Positions 24,154 to 62,700 of a DNA stretch of 64,000 nucleotides are shown here, one piece after another. The notes below the pieces were generated by a model that searched no databases, was not told the origin of the DNA, and was given only the letters and a program-made list of their open reading frames with translations. The position numbers and the translations under genes are program-made. Source of the DNA: Notamacropus eugenii (taxonomy: Eukaryota; Chordata; Mammalia; Diprotodontia; Macropodidae); assembly GCF_028372415.1 (NCBI RefSeq), contig NC_092872.1, forward strand, positions 515,840,224 to 515,904,223. Reading direction: 5' to 3'. Numbering within the stretch: the stretch's first letter is position 1; each line of letters opens with the position of its first letter.

Positions 24154-25795
24154 TTATAGGGAGTAGCAAATCACAACTTTACTTGAAGATGGTATTAGGG
24201 AAATCAGAATGCTTTGTTTTTAAGCAATTTGCTTTAAGTTGTATGCAACAATATAAGAAGAAGAGCATTAAATTGAAAACCATGAAAAAAAATAATTTTA
24301 TTCCTTAGTCTTATCACTTTCTCTTTTTACCTGAAGTGTCACCAATAATAAATTAAGAAATCTAAGCTTTACTGCCTGTTTCCCTTCCTTCGGCAAAATG
24401 ACTAGAACAAGGAAGAAAAAATTTAACTCATAAATCTGATTAACAAATCTTCAATATTAACTAACAAACTATAGTGGTAACTGGGAGCCCACAAAGTCTG
24501 AGTGAAAAGCATGCTCTTGTTTTGTATTTTAATATAAAATATATTCAACTCAACTCATAATTTTTTAAACCATCTGCAAAACAGCAGAAAACAGCACAAC
24601 ACCTACCCTCTAGGAGCTGAAAAATATAGTTCGTTTGGGGAGGAAGAGAAAGAGTTCAGAAACACATATTTTAATAATTTAAATTTCAAGGGTCTGTTTC
24701 ATCCATACAAATACACAGCACAGACCTTCTACCCCTGGATTATTTGATGAGCTGCTCTGGGGGGGAAAAGTCACCACCTGGTGGTCAACTCTGGTGATGA
24801 GCCTCTCTAACTCTAAAAAATTGGCCTTCTGACATCATATAGTCCTATATCCTAAACCTTTCTTTATTATATTAAGAAAAGGAAGTTAGCCCACATAATC
24901 TCCAACAAAGTACCTTCCAGATCTTAACACTGTGAATTGTTTGCCCTACCTAAGGTTTCCCTCTCCTGGGAAACTCAAGGTTATGTATTACCATGAGGGA
25001 TTCAAGGAAGAATATGGTATAAGTTACACTGTAATACTTTACCTTATACTTGTAGATGGTTTTAATTTTAAAGCCTATTTGCTTCTTACACCTTTTATAT
25101 TCTGTCCTGCATTATTTGAGTATGTCTTATAGAGTATATTATAAAAATATTCATATTGTACTGCAGACTCAAGTCTGTCAAAAAAAATTTTATTTAATTT
25201 AAAATTATTCTATATCCAAGGTATTTCTAGCTTGGAGAGAAAGGGGTCCAAATGGTACAGTCCCCCATGCCCTCCAATATGACTCTGTCCACAAGACAAT
25301 TTTAGGTAATATTTCTAAGAAATCCAGGTGAAGAAAATCACAATAATGTATAATAGTTTGGGTTAACATTCTGTAAGAGTTACCATCCCATTTCTCCTAG
25401 CCCACTTTTCCCTCAGCAATCAACGAGTTTCTCCCCAGAGATCTATTCAAGAATCTGAACTGAATAGGTGTGAGAATGCTTTCCTTTCCATGGAAGAGGA
25501 CATTTCCCTTAGGTAAGTCCTACAGCCTATCACTTAAGAGTAGAGAAGGTGAAGATCTTATTTAGACAAAGTGTTAAGTTTAACTATCACCACTAATCTA
25601 TTTCCCTAAAATAAACTTGAATTTTCCTTCCATCCACTTTCCTAAAGTCTGGAATATTTAGAGAGAAACTAAAAAAGTTTTAATATGTTTCTATAATAGA
25701 AAAAAACATTGCTCAACATTTCCTGAATTGAAATGGTTTATCTACTTCAGAAGGCAGTTTACTGAATACTGTTAACATTTTGTTTCAGATTTTCT
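24154..25795. other. Non-genic, unassigned
   Basis: No gene or clear element. Short open frames here have no recognisable content. Confidence 0.4.
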
Positions 25796-25799
25796 ACTC

Positions 25800-25975
25800 T
25801 CAAGAACTTTGTAGTCAGAGAACTGGGTACAAATTTTGACTCTAACACTTACTAGTTATAAGTAAGACCAAAGAGTCACTAACTTTCTGAGTATTTTCCT
25901 AATAGGGTTGTTGTGAGGAAAACCATTTGCAAACCTTAAAGTCCCAGATAAACTATGAACTATTAGTATTATTTT
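25800..25975 (+). repeat. MIR-type SINE (forward)
   Basis: actctaacacttactagtta, then gttgttgtgaggaaaaccat and atttgcaaaccttaaagtcc, the MIR 3' half in sense direction. Confidence 0.6.
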
Positions 25976-26640
25976 TCTATCCTTTCTCATCTCTACAAGG
26001 CAGATATCAACTGTCTCCTCCAACCTGACAAACTGACTAGTAATAAGTATGTTAACACCCACCCCTCAAACTTCTCCAGGCTGCTTTTTGTCATTAGTAT
26101 CCTCTCAGAAACTAACTTAAAGGCTTGAAAGAAGTTTTACCTCCAAGCCTCAATTAAAGGTTGCTTTTGATGTTCACTTAACTAAATTTCCCTGTAAAAA
26201 ATTGAGTGGGGAATGACAGAATTGACACTCTACAGAATGAATGCCAGTAGCCTTTAGGATGTCCTTGAAAAGTATTTTACAATATTCAGAGCAGTATAAA
26301 GTTAAGCATTATTTTCACTATTATTTGATAGTACAAGGATTAATTTTATTTTAAGGCCCAAAAATAGATAAGCACTCAGTTACAAATCTAAGTATTTAGT
26401 TTTGATTTAAATGACAAACTATTCGAATTACACTAAGTAATTCAATATAATCTCTATTTTATCAGGCATAAAATAGTCAAGGAGCCACTTTAATTTTGTT
26501 ACTAGGAATCTTGGACGCACTTAAATTCCACCATGATAACAAAACATCTCAAATTGGAACCTTAATTAAGTGCTTAAGAGCAAAAGAATAAACACATTAA
26601 AACTCACCAGGAAACCATTAAATGTTAGGACAACTGTTTG
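25976..26640. other. Non-genic flank downstream of MOCS3
   Basis: AT-rich sequence beyond the proposed MOCS3 polyA site; nothing recognised. Confidence 0.4.
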
Positions 26641-26656
26641 CGAACAGTTAAATTGA

Positions 26657-26662
26657 TTTATT
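26657..26662 (-). terminator. MOCS3: Candidate MOCS3 polyadenylation signal
   Basis: AATAAA on the minus strand, about 350 bp past the MOCS3 stop codon, and the first canonical hexamer I see there. It would give a 3' UTR of roughly 370 nt. No cleavage site is proven. Confidence 0.4.
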
Positions 26663-27014
26663 TCACCAATTCAGTTATTTTCAAATATTTCTTGAACAAG
26701 ATGACTGCTTTAACAGTCTTCAGCTCGCTTTACTACGGCAGGAGAGCATATATCCAGAGACCTTTAACGTACTCCAGCCCATTATTTGAACACATAAAGC
26801 AATACTAAAGGATTCGTTCTAAAAAAGGGTTGAAAATAAATAAAAATAAAAGTTGCCTTAATACAATGAACCTTAAAAAAACAAAATCATCTTCCAACCT
26901 CCCTTCTCTTACAATTATTCACATTATGAATATTTCCTTGAGGTAATTTTGACATCACAATTGAAAGATGCACTTTCTGGCCATCCCCTATTTCAGACAA
27001 ATGAACTACACTAC

Positions 27015-28385
27015 TCAATACTGTGGAAATGTTGGATCTATTGTGGTGGCCCATGCCATGAGACCTCCCACAATATCTCTAGCCAACAAAGAGTCCAATT
27101 CTTTGACTGACAAGCTCTGCAGAACTTTCACCGCTTTTTGAGAATCATTCCCCAGCTTGCAAATGACATAGATGGGGAAAAGCGTCCCTTTCTGGATAGT
27201 CTGCTTCCCTTTCCTAATAGTGTCCCCTAAGAGCTCCAGGCTCTCCGCATCCCTCCGCTCCAAGTGGCTCAGAGGGATGTGGAGGGCCTGCGGTAGGCGA
27301 CAGATGTCCACCTCCACCTTCGGTCGCACGTCCAGCAGCAGGTGAGGCTCCCCCGCGTCCAGCACCTGCTTGTAGTGGGCCACGGAGACCCGCTCCTCCT
27401 GAGAGAGCAGCTGCAGCCTCCGGCACTTATCCGTGGCCGAGGAGCCGCAGAACGCTTCGTAGTCCTGCAGTCGGATCACCGTGGGCTGGTCCCCGCAGAC
27501 CACACAGTCGGACCGGCGCCCCCGAAGCCGGATGCTGCGGAACTGACCCCCGAGGGCATCAAAGAGCAAGAGGCTGCCGCTGTAGGAGGGCCCGAGGCCC
27601 GCCGCGATCTTGATCACCTCGAGCGCCTGCAGGCAGCCGAGCACCCCGGGCACCACGCCCAGGACGCCGCCATCCGCACAGTTGGTCACCGTCTCGGCCG
27701 GGGGTGGCGTGGGGAAGACACAGCGGTAGCAAGGCCCGCCTTGGTAGTGATAGACCGTGAGCTGGCCCTCCAGGCGCAGCGCGCTGGCCGAGACCAGAGG
27801 CCGGCCGGCCAGCACGCACGCGTCGCTGACCAGGTAGCGAGTGGGCACGTTGTCCGAGCAGTCGGCCACTACGTCGTAGCGGCGGACGAGGTCCAGCGCG
27901 GTGGCCGGGGTGAGGGCTTGGGCGTACGGAACGCACTGCACCGCCGAGTTGAGCCGCCCGATGGCGGCGGCGGCAGAGTGCGCCTTGGCCTGGCCCGCCC
28001 GCGCTTCGCCGTGCAGGACCTGCCGGTGCAGGTTGCTCAGCTCCACCACGTCGTGATCTACGAGGCCCAGGCGGCCCACTCCGGCAGCCGCCAGATACTG
28101 GGCCAAGGGGCAGCCCAGGCCGCCGCAGCCCACCACCAGCACGGACGAGGCGGCCAGGCGCAGCTGCCCGCGCACCCCCAGCTCCGGCAGCACCAGCTGT
28201 CGGCTGTAACGAAGAATTTCCTCCCGGGACAGGGCAGCCTTCGGTGGCAGCGGTCCCGGCTCACGCACCGGCCGTGGGGACTGCTCTGCGGCCGCTGCCT
28301 CCAGGCGCTGTCTGAGGAGCCTTAGCTCCTCTTCACGCAAAGCAACCTCGGCCTGCAAGGCCAGCACCTCTTCGCTTACCGCCAT
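27015..28385 (-). CDS. MOCS3: MOCS3, adenylyltransferase and sulfurtransferase
   Basis: An intact single-exon gene of 456 codons; human MOCS3 is also intronless, with 460. The cytosolic E1-like enzyme adenylates the C-terminal glycine of MOCS2A and URM1 and then passes sulfur to it, feeding molybdopterin synthesis and tRNA wobble-uridine thiolation. The N-terminal helix (about 1-35) is followed by a ThiF/UBA4 domain (about 55-300) with nucleotide-binding GCGGLG at 86-91, paired zinc cysteines C219/C222 and C294/C297, and the conserved E1-type cysteine C236 in TNCADGG. A rhodanese domain (about 335-456) carries the persulfide-forming C409 in [10 protein letters not shown]. All key residues are present and the C-terminal FPQY is kept. 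The start codon is the first ATG and gives the family N-terminus ([11 protein letters not shown]). The coding region is GC-rich, and the gene is divergent to DPM1 with 323 bp between start codons. Confidence 0.97.
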   Translation of the reverse strand: MAVSEEVLALQAEVALREEELRLLRQRLEAAAAEQSPRPVREPGPLPPKAALSREEILRYSRQLVLPELGVRGQLRLAASSVLVVGCGGLGCPLAQYLAAAGVGRLGLVDHDVVELSNLHRQVLHGEARAGQAKAHSAAAAIGRLNSAVQCVPYAQALTPATALDLVRRYDVVADCSDNVPTRYLVSDACVLAGRPLVSASALRLEGQLTVYHYQGGPCYRCVFPTPPPAETVTNCADGGVLGVVPGVLGCLQALEVIKIAAGLGPSYSGSLLLFDALGGQFRSIRLRGRRSDCVVCGDQPTVIRLQDYEAFCGSSATDKCRRLQLLSQEERVSVAHYKQVLDAGEPHLLLDVRPKVEVDICRLPQALHIPLSHLERRDAESLELLGDTIRKGKQTIQKGTLFPIYVICKLGNDSQKAVKVLQSLSVKELDSLLARDIVGGLMAWATTIDPTFPQY

Positions 28386-55938
<27,553 letters not shown>

Positions 55939-56180
55939 GATGACACTATTCATTTTATATTTAAATTATCATGTTCATTTCATTTTAAGCATAAGACAAA
56001 AAGACCTGGTTGCTGATTTTTAAATTGTACTCTTAAGCCATAAACAGTAAGGTAAGGTAAATTTCATATACACCCTATTTTTTTTTCTGGAGGCCTATGT
56101 ATTCCAAAGTAGATTTCACATCCATGTAAAGAAAGAAGGAATATTCTTTATGTCTGTTTACAGCTGTAATAAGATTTATA

Positions 56181-56186
56181 AATAAA
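56181..56186 (+). terminator. DPM1: DPM1 polyadenylation signal
   Basis: AATAAA 243 bp after the DPM1 stop, followed by a T/G-rich stretch (acttttggtttggata). This gives a short 3' UTR of about 265 nt. First strong hexamer after the stop. Confidence 0.7.
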
Positions 56187-56209
56187 TGTTATAAGACTTT
56201 TGGTTTGGA

Positions 56210-57024
56210 TAAAGCATTATTGATAAATTAAACTGGATTTTCTTTTGTGAAGTTTGGAAATAATAGTAAAAGCAAAGGTTCCAGCTTTGGGTACTATGAA
56301 ATATAGACTTTAAAAGATTTATGTATATACGTAATTGAGATATATTCTTAAAGTGTTTATGTAAGTTGGAAAACATTCACAATCCACCATTTAGTTTAAA
56401 ATATATTCCCTTAAACTAACAAGGAAGGCAACCAAGCCTATTTAAATGAAAATTTTAGTTTCTTTGCTTCATTGCAGCTTAAATAAGTAGATATTTTAAC
56501 TGTTCAATTTGTGAAATACTGCATTCTAATATGAAAAATCATAGTAAAAATTAAACCAGTTGACTAATGAAAATATTAAATGTATGTTTTGAATCTGAAT
56601 GAAAGCTGTACAGCTATAAATTCATAGATATCTTAAAGCAGTTAAGAACTTTTTCTTCAATGAGAAAAAAATCCAGGTCTTAGAGGATTCAAACTGCTAT
56701 TCTAGTCATTTTTAAACAATTTATTGAATTCCTTTTTCTTGGTTTTTTTTCCTAAGAAAAACCATTTTTTAAATAATGAATTTATATATTGTGTTATTTC
56801 ATTGTGCTTAAAAGTACATGTAGACACATTATAACTGGTTATATAGAAGAGGAAGGGCTCATAATTCTTAAAAACAGTTAAGGAACAGCTGTTGGCATCA
56901 AACAGGTAGTTTAAGTTAATTGACAGAACTGTAGCTGTTCCGTATTTCTCTACCTTCTCTATTTGAAAAAGTTTTGATATTTTATAAAAGACAAATAAAT
57001 TCCATGTGTGGGATACTTAATATG
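56210..57024. other. DPM1-ADNP intergenic, unassigned
   Basis: AT-rich; no gene or repeat recognised. Confidence 0.4.
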
Positions 57025-57032
57025 GGTTAGAT

Positions 57033-57181
57033 CAGGCCTGCACAACCTGTAGTCCTCATGACCCACCAAAGGATTTCAGACTGTCCTTGAAAAAATGTGA
57101 GGAAAACATCCTTTGTATGTAGAGGAAGTCCCTTGGTGTGCTGCAAGTTTAAAGTAGTGGGCTGAAAGTTGTGCAGGCCTG
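57033..57181. mobile_element. hAT-like MITE
   Basis: 149 bp bounded by perfect 14-bp inverted repeats (caggcctgcacaac / gttgtgcaggcctg) and an 8-bp duplication with one mismatch (ggttagat 57,025-57,032; ggttaggt 57,182-57,189). Non-coding. The 8-bp duplication and CA-start point to hAT. Confidence 0.85.
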
Positions 57182-57198
57182 GGTTAGGTCATTATGGA

Positions 57199-57432
57199 TT
57201 TGGGCAGCTAACTAGTGCAGTGGACAGAGTGCAGGGCCTGGAGTCAAGAAGACTCATCTTCCTGAGTACAAATTTCACCTCCGATGCTTCTAGACTTTCA
57301 AATCACTTAACCCTTTTTGCCTCAGTTTTCTCATCTATAAAAGGAGCTGGAGGAGAAAATATCAAATCACTCTAGTATCTTTGCCAAGAAAACCCCAAAT
57401 GAGATCACAAAGAGTTGGGCACAACTGAACAT
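57199..57432 (+). repeat. SINE with RTE-type tail
   Basis: gggcagctaactagtgcagt, ggcctggagtcaagaagact, ttgccaagaaaaccccaaat and gagttgggcacaactgaaca. Lies 10 bp beyond the MITE duplication. Confidence 0.8.
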
Positions 57433-58655
57433 GTATTTCGCCCAAAGTTATTAAGATGTTTTCAAAAATCTTTAACACAAGACCACACACACATTCCTAA
57501 GTAATAGTGAGCTTTCTCAAGAAAACGGTAAGTTTTAGAAGATTCTGTATGAGAGTAAAAAATAAGTTTTTGTTCGTTGTAACCCTATAATTTCATTGTA
57601 GGCAGTTCTTAGTGAATAGCCTCCTTCTATCAAATGCCCATTAAACATAACAGGTATGCAATCTGATGTCCTAAAATTGGCTTTCTCAGGGTCACACAGC
57701 CAACTCATCTCGAAGGCCAACCAAAGCCTTTCTGAACAGGAAGCATGTGCTGTATTCACTGTTTCATGGTACCTCTCATATTCTGTTTTCGTGATTCTGA
57801 ATAAGAGTAGAAATTAATATAGCTAAATAAAGAGCTAGTGAGCTGTGTAGAAAATTAAATATTACTTATATAGATTAGAAATAGACATAAGTGAAAAAAG
57901 CAATAAATCCTTTAATTTAAACAAGTTGCACATAGCATTACAGAAGTTAAGAGCCTTTAAAGACTAAATGTACTTTCATTTTTTTTCAAATATATATACT
58001 CTTTTGACCTCAACATATACAGCAAATAAATGAAGGTTCAATAAAAATCTAAGAATGGGGTTAAATTCACTTTTTAGTTCTTTTTCTTAGATTCACTTTC
58101 AGTTCTTTTGTTGGTCAATTAAATTACAAAAGTTGCTTGCACTGTATTCAGTATTCTTTAGATATCTGATAATTTTGTTACCCTTAATTACTAAAATATT
58201 TCCCTTGTAGGAATTTCACTAGTAAAGAAATTTAAACAATTGATATTTTATTGTTATGGCCCCCAAACAAGTCATATCAAAAATGCCAAAATTTATATTT
58301 ATATGATGCAGTTTCTTTTAAAAATAATTTTTTAAAAAGACAGTCTATGTTCTTTCCACATTGTTAGTTGAATCTCTATCCAAAGAGAGCTCTTTTCTTA
58401 ATTTCAAACCTTAACTTGCCCACCAGGGGTCAACCTTTCTTAAAGAAGTTTACTCTGAATTCATTTTCATTACTACAGTTTTATTAACCAGAAACCTTCA
58501 AACAACTAGAAGTGCCTCTTTTATTTTGTAAAGTAGAATATAAAATTTAAATTGATAAGGAAAATGAGAATCCTCATCACCAATTTTTGTGAATATGCAT
58601 CTGTTATACTTTGTTAAATCTTAACATAACAAAAAGGGAGAAAGTACTATATCTA
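57433..58655. other. Intergenic, mostly unassigned
   Basis: A degraded reverse MIR may lie at 57,620-57,770 (cagggtcacacagccaactc). Otherwise nothing recognised. Confidence 0.4.
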
Positions 58656-58659
58656 AAAT

Positions 58660-58800
58660 CAGTTCTGCCCTGTACTACAGTGACTTAACAAGTCACTTAA
58701 CTAACCAGTTTGGGTATCAGTTTCCTCAGCCTTAAAATGAAGGGGTTGGGCAACATAACCCTTCGTTCACTTCCAGCTCTAAGAGATCCTATGACTTCAC
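58660..58800 (+). repeat. MIR-type SINE with CR1/L3-type tail
   Basis: aacaagtcacttaactaacc, tcagtttcctcagccttaaa, ggggttgggcaacataaccc and cttccagctctaagagatcc. Confidence 0.7.
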
Positions 58801-59355
58801 TCTTTTATAGAGGTTAGGAAACCACTAAGAGAAAAGTAATAGTGAATTAAATGTAAGCAGTATTACATTTTCTAATTTCCTTAAATGAGATAGGAGGTTT
58901 TTTTAATTTTTCAATTATTTCTCCTTCAGCTGTTATGTTAAGAAACTTATTATTTGATGTAAAGAAAAATTTTTATCAGTGAAGCGTTATTTCACCATTT
59001 GGAAGTCAGTTCAAAAGGATGTTACAGTATCTAAGAGCATTTTTGTAGGAAAAATAGATTTTGCCATTTTGCTTTTGATTCTATTATCCAGTGTTTGCTT
59101 TAAAAATAGTATTCAGTTTAGGATGTATACTTTATTCTTATATACTTTTGACACTACAATCTGAAACCTAAAGCTTTTTAAAAAATAAACTGAAACCAAG
59201 AAAGAGGTTAAATTATTTTGCTCAAGTTCAATTTTATTAATAACTTTTATTAACTGCTTTTTTTTAAAGTATAATTAGCTTCTTTACTTCCCTTATAGCT
59301 TGTGAGTAAATAACTTCCTTTTCCCCCACTTGTAATTTTATGGTTTTGGTTTTTG
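58801..59355. other. Intergenic, unassigned
   Basis: AT-rich; no gene or element recognised. Confidence 0.4.
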
Positions 59356-59400
59356 AAAAAACTTAAAAATTCAAAAAAAAAAAAAAAACTTAAAAATTCA
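59356..59400. repeat. Poly(A) run between direct repeats
   Basis: cttaaaaattc occurs at 59,362-59,372 and 59,389-59,399, each preceded by at least six A, with only A16 (59,373-59,388) between. Confidence 0.85.
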
Positions 59401-59514
59401 ATCAAAATAAGGGTTAGAACATACATTCTGATATTTATAAGAACTATAGCCTCCTTAGTTTGAAAATTAGTATGTGGAATACTTTGGGCTCGTAACAACT
59501 TTGTTGAACTTTAT

Positions 59515-59705
59515 AGACTCATACATAGGATTTAGAGCTGTAAGGGACCCTTGGAAGTCATCTACTTTAAACTTGTCTTTTTATGTAAGAGAAATGAGTC
59601 TCAGGTGAAGTGAAAGTCACAGTAATGATCATACAGGTAGAAGTGACAGAGATGGGATTCACTCATATTCTCTGACTCTGAGTCCATAAATACTAAAATT
59701 GCTGT
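59515..59705 (-). repeat. MIR-type SINE with CR1/L3-type tail (reverse)
   Basis: cataggatttagagctgtaa, gggacccttggaagtcatct, ctctgactctgagtcc. Confidence 0.6.
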
Positions 59706-59914
59706 GAGGATACTGAATTACATAATCTTCAAATTACCATATCTTACACAAATTTGTAAGCCTCTATTTCTTTTGTGAAAGTATGAATTATGTTTTAATA
59801 ATATTATTTGTAACCCAAAATTCAGGAATGTTATAAAAGCTAAATTGCTCCTGTAACACTCTTAGGCATGCTTTATGGAAATAAATGAAATTATTTAAGG
59901 GAAACCAGTTTTAG

Positions 59915-60105
59915 ATTATAGGATTTGGAGCTGAAAGGGATCTTAGAAATCATTTAGCACAACCCCTTTTACAAGTGAGAAAACTGAGGCTAAAAAGAAA
60001 AAATGACTTGCTGAAGGTCACACAGAAAGTAGAAGAATCAGGATTTAAAACTAGGCTTTTCTTTAAAGCCCAGTGCCATTTTTGCTATACTCTACTGCCA
60101 GCTTC
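59915..60105 (-). repeat. MIR-type SINE with CR1/L3-type tail (reverse)
   Basis: ataggatttggagctgaaag, ggatcttagaaatcatttag, tacaagtgagaaaactgagg, gctgaaggtcacacagaaag. Confidence 0.75.
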
Positions 60106-61039
60106 ACAATATAAGTAGAAATATACAGAACTTTTGCTATTCAGTATCATAAAACTACTCCGTACTTTCAGTTAACCACCTTCATAAAGTGATGTTTAGT
60201 GGTTTGGCTGGCTTACTCTCAGAAAGACAGATTTAAAAGTGTAGACAAAGGAAACAATATGGGGGGATAGGGAGGAGGGAAGGGAATGGTACTTATTTTT
60301 ACATGAGATGCATAACATAGAGTGGAGTTCTGCCTAAGTTGAACTCTACAGATCCTAAGTTCCAACGTTCCTAATGCCCTACCCAGTTGAATAAGCTTTA
60401 AAAAGAAAAGTAGCTCTCAGGACCAGAATTTCTTATCTTTTGGCATTATTAATCCCGTGGAAACGAATGCGGGCTTCTAAAGCAGATAATGTTGGATAAA
60501 AGCTCATGACCACGAAGACTTTTTTAAGAGAATATACGGGTGTACTTTTATCGATGTATATAAAGCTGGGAAATGATCTATTTTACATCAACCGTCCCTC
60601 ATTTTACAAATGGGAAAATTGAGGCTCAGATTTAATGACTTGCCCCAAGGTCTATCCAGGTCTTTGAACGTGAATGGAAAATGAAAAATTACAAAGAAAC
60701 AACTAACAATCTGTAAAAATCAATTTTCATCTGCAGGAATATTCTCACCAAGCCAGGTGGTGGATGGGAACCCTGGGCTGAGAAACTTAATTCCCCAAAT
60801 CATTGTAAAATTTAAGGCAGTGCCTTAGAAACTTTCAGCCATTGAGGAAAAATGAATATGGCTTGAGGGAATGTGGCCTTTTTGATGTAACTTGAGAGCA
60901 ACTTCTTAACTGTGGCAGGTGATTTCCCTTTCACCCTTAATCTTAACTTGCTCTTCAGGGACCCTCTTCCCTTGCCCTACATACACACTTGACTTTTCCA
61001 CGTGGGTGCATCTTGCCACACACCCCCTCCCCCCCACCA
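60106..61039. other. Intergenic upstream of the CpG islands
   Basis: A reverse MIR-type scrap lies at about 60,570-60,680 (cattttacaaatgggaaaat, ttgaggctcaga). Otherwise unassigned. Confidence 0.45.
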
Positions 61040-61275
61040 AAAGTAGTTCAGGCCCAGCTGGGGCCTGCGCAGGGATTCTCAGTCCAGCCACCTGACTGAG
61101 TGCTAGGGCAGTGCTTTGGTCCTGCTGCCTCCGCCTGCAGTGGCCAGAGGAAGGCGCCAGCCGCACACACCGGAGGAGGCGGCGCAGTGCGGCCATTATT
61201 CAAGGCGCCTCCTAGTGGGTCAATAGTAAATTCATTCCACCCCTCGACACACACCTCCCATTCTCGCGAGAACAG
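61040..61275. promoter_or_regulatory. Small upstream CpG-rich segment with TCTCGCGAGA
   Basis: GC/CpG-rich block separate from the main island. It contains the palindrome TCTCGCGAGA (61,262-61,271), a vertebrate promoter element linked in the literature to divergent transcription, and an open frame on the minus strand (see findings). It could be the start of an ADNP-divergent transcript, as ADNP-AS1 is in human; inferred from position only. Confidence 0.5.
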
Positions 61276-61429
61276 GCCCCCTTTAATGATATTATATAAC
61301 TACCCCAGGGAAGGAGGGGGGAAAAGTTGGTATGACCCACACCACTGGGGTAAGTGAAGTGTAAAGTGAAATCTAAGTGGGGTAAATGCCCCCCCCCAAA
61401 GTGGGGGGGAAGGGGCAAGAGCCCCCCCC

Positions 61430-62700
61430 AGCTGGACAATGAGTCCTCTTATGCTAATGAAGGACTTACGTCACTTCCGCTCTTTCTCGGCCGCCATTTT
61501 GGCCAGGGCAGGTTCGGGGACTCGCTCCGAGGCGCCTGTATTGTCTGCTGAGGGGAGACGCGGGATCAGGCCCCCCTCCCCCGCCTGCCCACCGCCGCCT
61601 CCGCCGGCCCGGTCCCCCCAGCCGCCCGCCTGGATCCATGAGCTGAACTCACGCACCCCCCACCCCCTCCCCGGCCGCCGCCATCTTGTGCCCCCCCCCC
61701 CTCCCCCGGGCAGCGCTGAGGGGGATTTTCTCTTTTACTCTGACGAGCTCCCTCTCCCGGTCCCGCCGCCGCCGCCCGGCGCTGCTGAGGAGGAGAGAAG
61801 CGGCCGAGGCTGCCGCCGCCACCGCCGGTGAGGCCGCCTCCCCACCCACCGCCCTCCGCCACCCCTCCTCCTCCTCCTCCCCCTTTGTCTGCACCACTCG
61901 ACGACTCCGCCGCCGCCCGCCCGGGGACTGGAGGGAGCCGCTCGCGCCTCCGGCGTCTCGTGCCGCCGCCGCCGCCTTCACTCTGCTGCGCCCGCCGCTC
62001 CCCCCGGCCGCAGCGGCAGCGGCGCGAGCCGGAGCGCGAGACCCCGGGCGAGCTCGCGCCCCCCACCCCGCCGCCGCTGCCGCGCCGCCGCCTGCCCCTC
62101 GAGCCTCCCGCCGCTGGGACCCCCCTCGTCGTCCGCACGCCGGCTCCGAGCAGCCTGACGAGCCCAATCAAGGTAAGGGCTTCTTCCACTGCGTTCTCCC
62201 CTATCCTCCTCGATGCACGGAATGATGCACCGACTGGTCTGCACTCCGGGCTGCATGAACTCCTTCCCCCCGCTCCCGCCCCCGCCGCACGAGGAGGGAC
62301 GGATGCATCCTCTCTCCTTCTCTCCGGTGCAGCCTCCGTCGTGCAGGCTCCGTGGCCACCCCGCCGCCGAGCCTCCGGAGTGTGCATCCCGGTCCTGCCG
62401 GGCTTCGGAGGCGTGAAGTGGCCGCTCTGCAGACTTGGCCTGGCTTTGTTGTTTAAATGCGGCCCCCTCCCCCTGCTGCCCGTGCTGTGCGCTCCGGCTG
62501 CCGGAGTGCCCGATCCTCCTCTGGTCCTAACGGGGAGGACCCAACTGCCGGCTCTCTCCCTGGGGCCTTGGCATCTTCCCCCCAAAAATTCCCCACCTTT
62601 GTAGAAGGACCCAACTGTCAGCAGCAGCAGCGAGACGCAGGGATGGGGGCTCGGATGAATTTTTCTAAAACAAATTCCTGAGCAGACGCGAGCCCCCTGC
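61430..62700 (+). promoter_or_regulatory. ADNP: CpG island promoter, presumed ADNP
   Basis: About 1.3 kb of very GC- and CpG-rich DNA. The proximal cluster within 40 bp holds TTACGTCA (61,466-61,473), an ETS site CACTTCCGC (61,472-61,480) and a YY1 motif GCCGCCATTTTGG (61,490-61,502); a second YY1-type site, GCCGCCATCTTG, ends at 61,688. YY1 near the transcription start is typical of TATA-less housekeeping promoters and fits plus-strand transcription. Assignment to ADNP rests on synteny (DPM1 upstream of ADNP on the same strand); no ADNP coding sequence is present. Confidence 0.7.
61480..62172 (+). other. ADNP: Presumed ADNP non-coding exon 1
   Basis: From the YY1/ETS start region to a consensus splice donor (aatcaag|gtaagg, GT at 62,173-62,174). 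ADNP is known to have non-coding 5' exons, so this would be 5' UTR. The exact start is not determinable here and could be anywhere from about 61,480 to 61,750. Trinucleotide CCG/CTC-rich, with long accidental open frames on both strands. Confidence 0.55.

Noticed and set aside
27342-28325. 327-codon plus-strand open frame
   Set aside because: Antisense to the MOCS3 coding exon; high GC makes stops rare, and the translation has no family resemblance.
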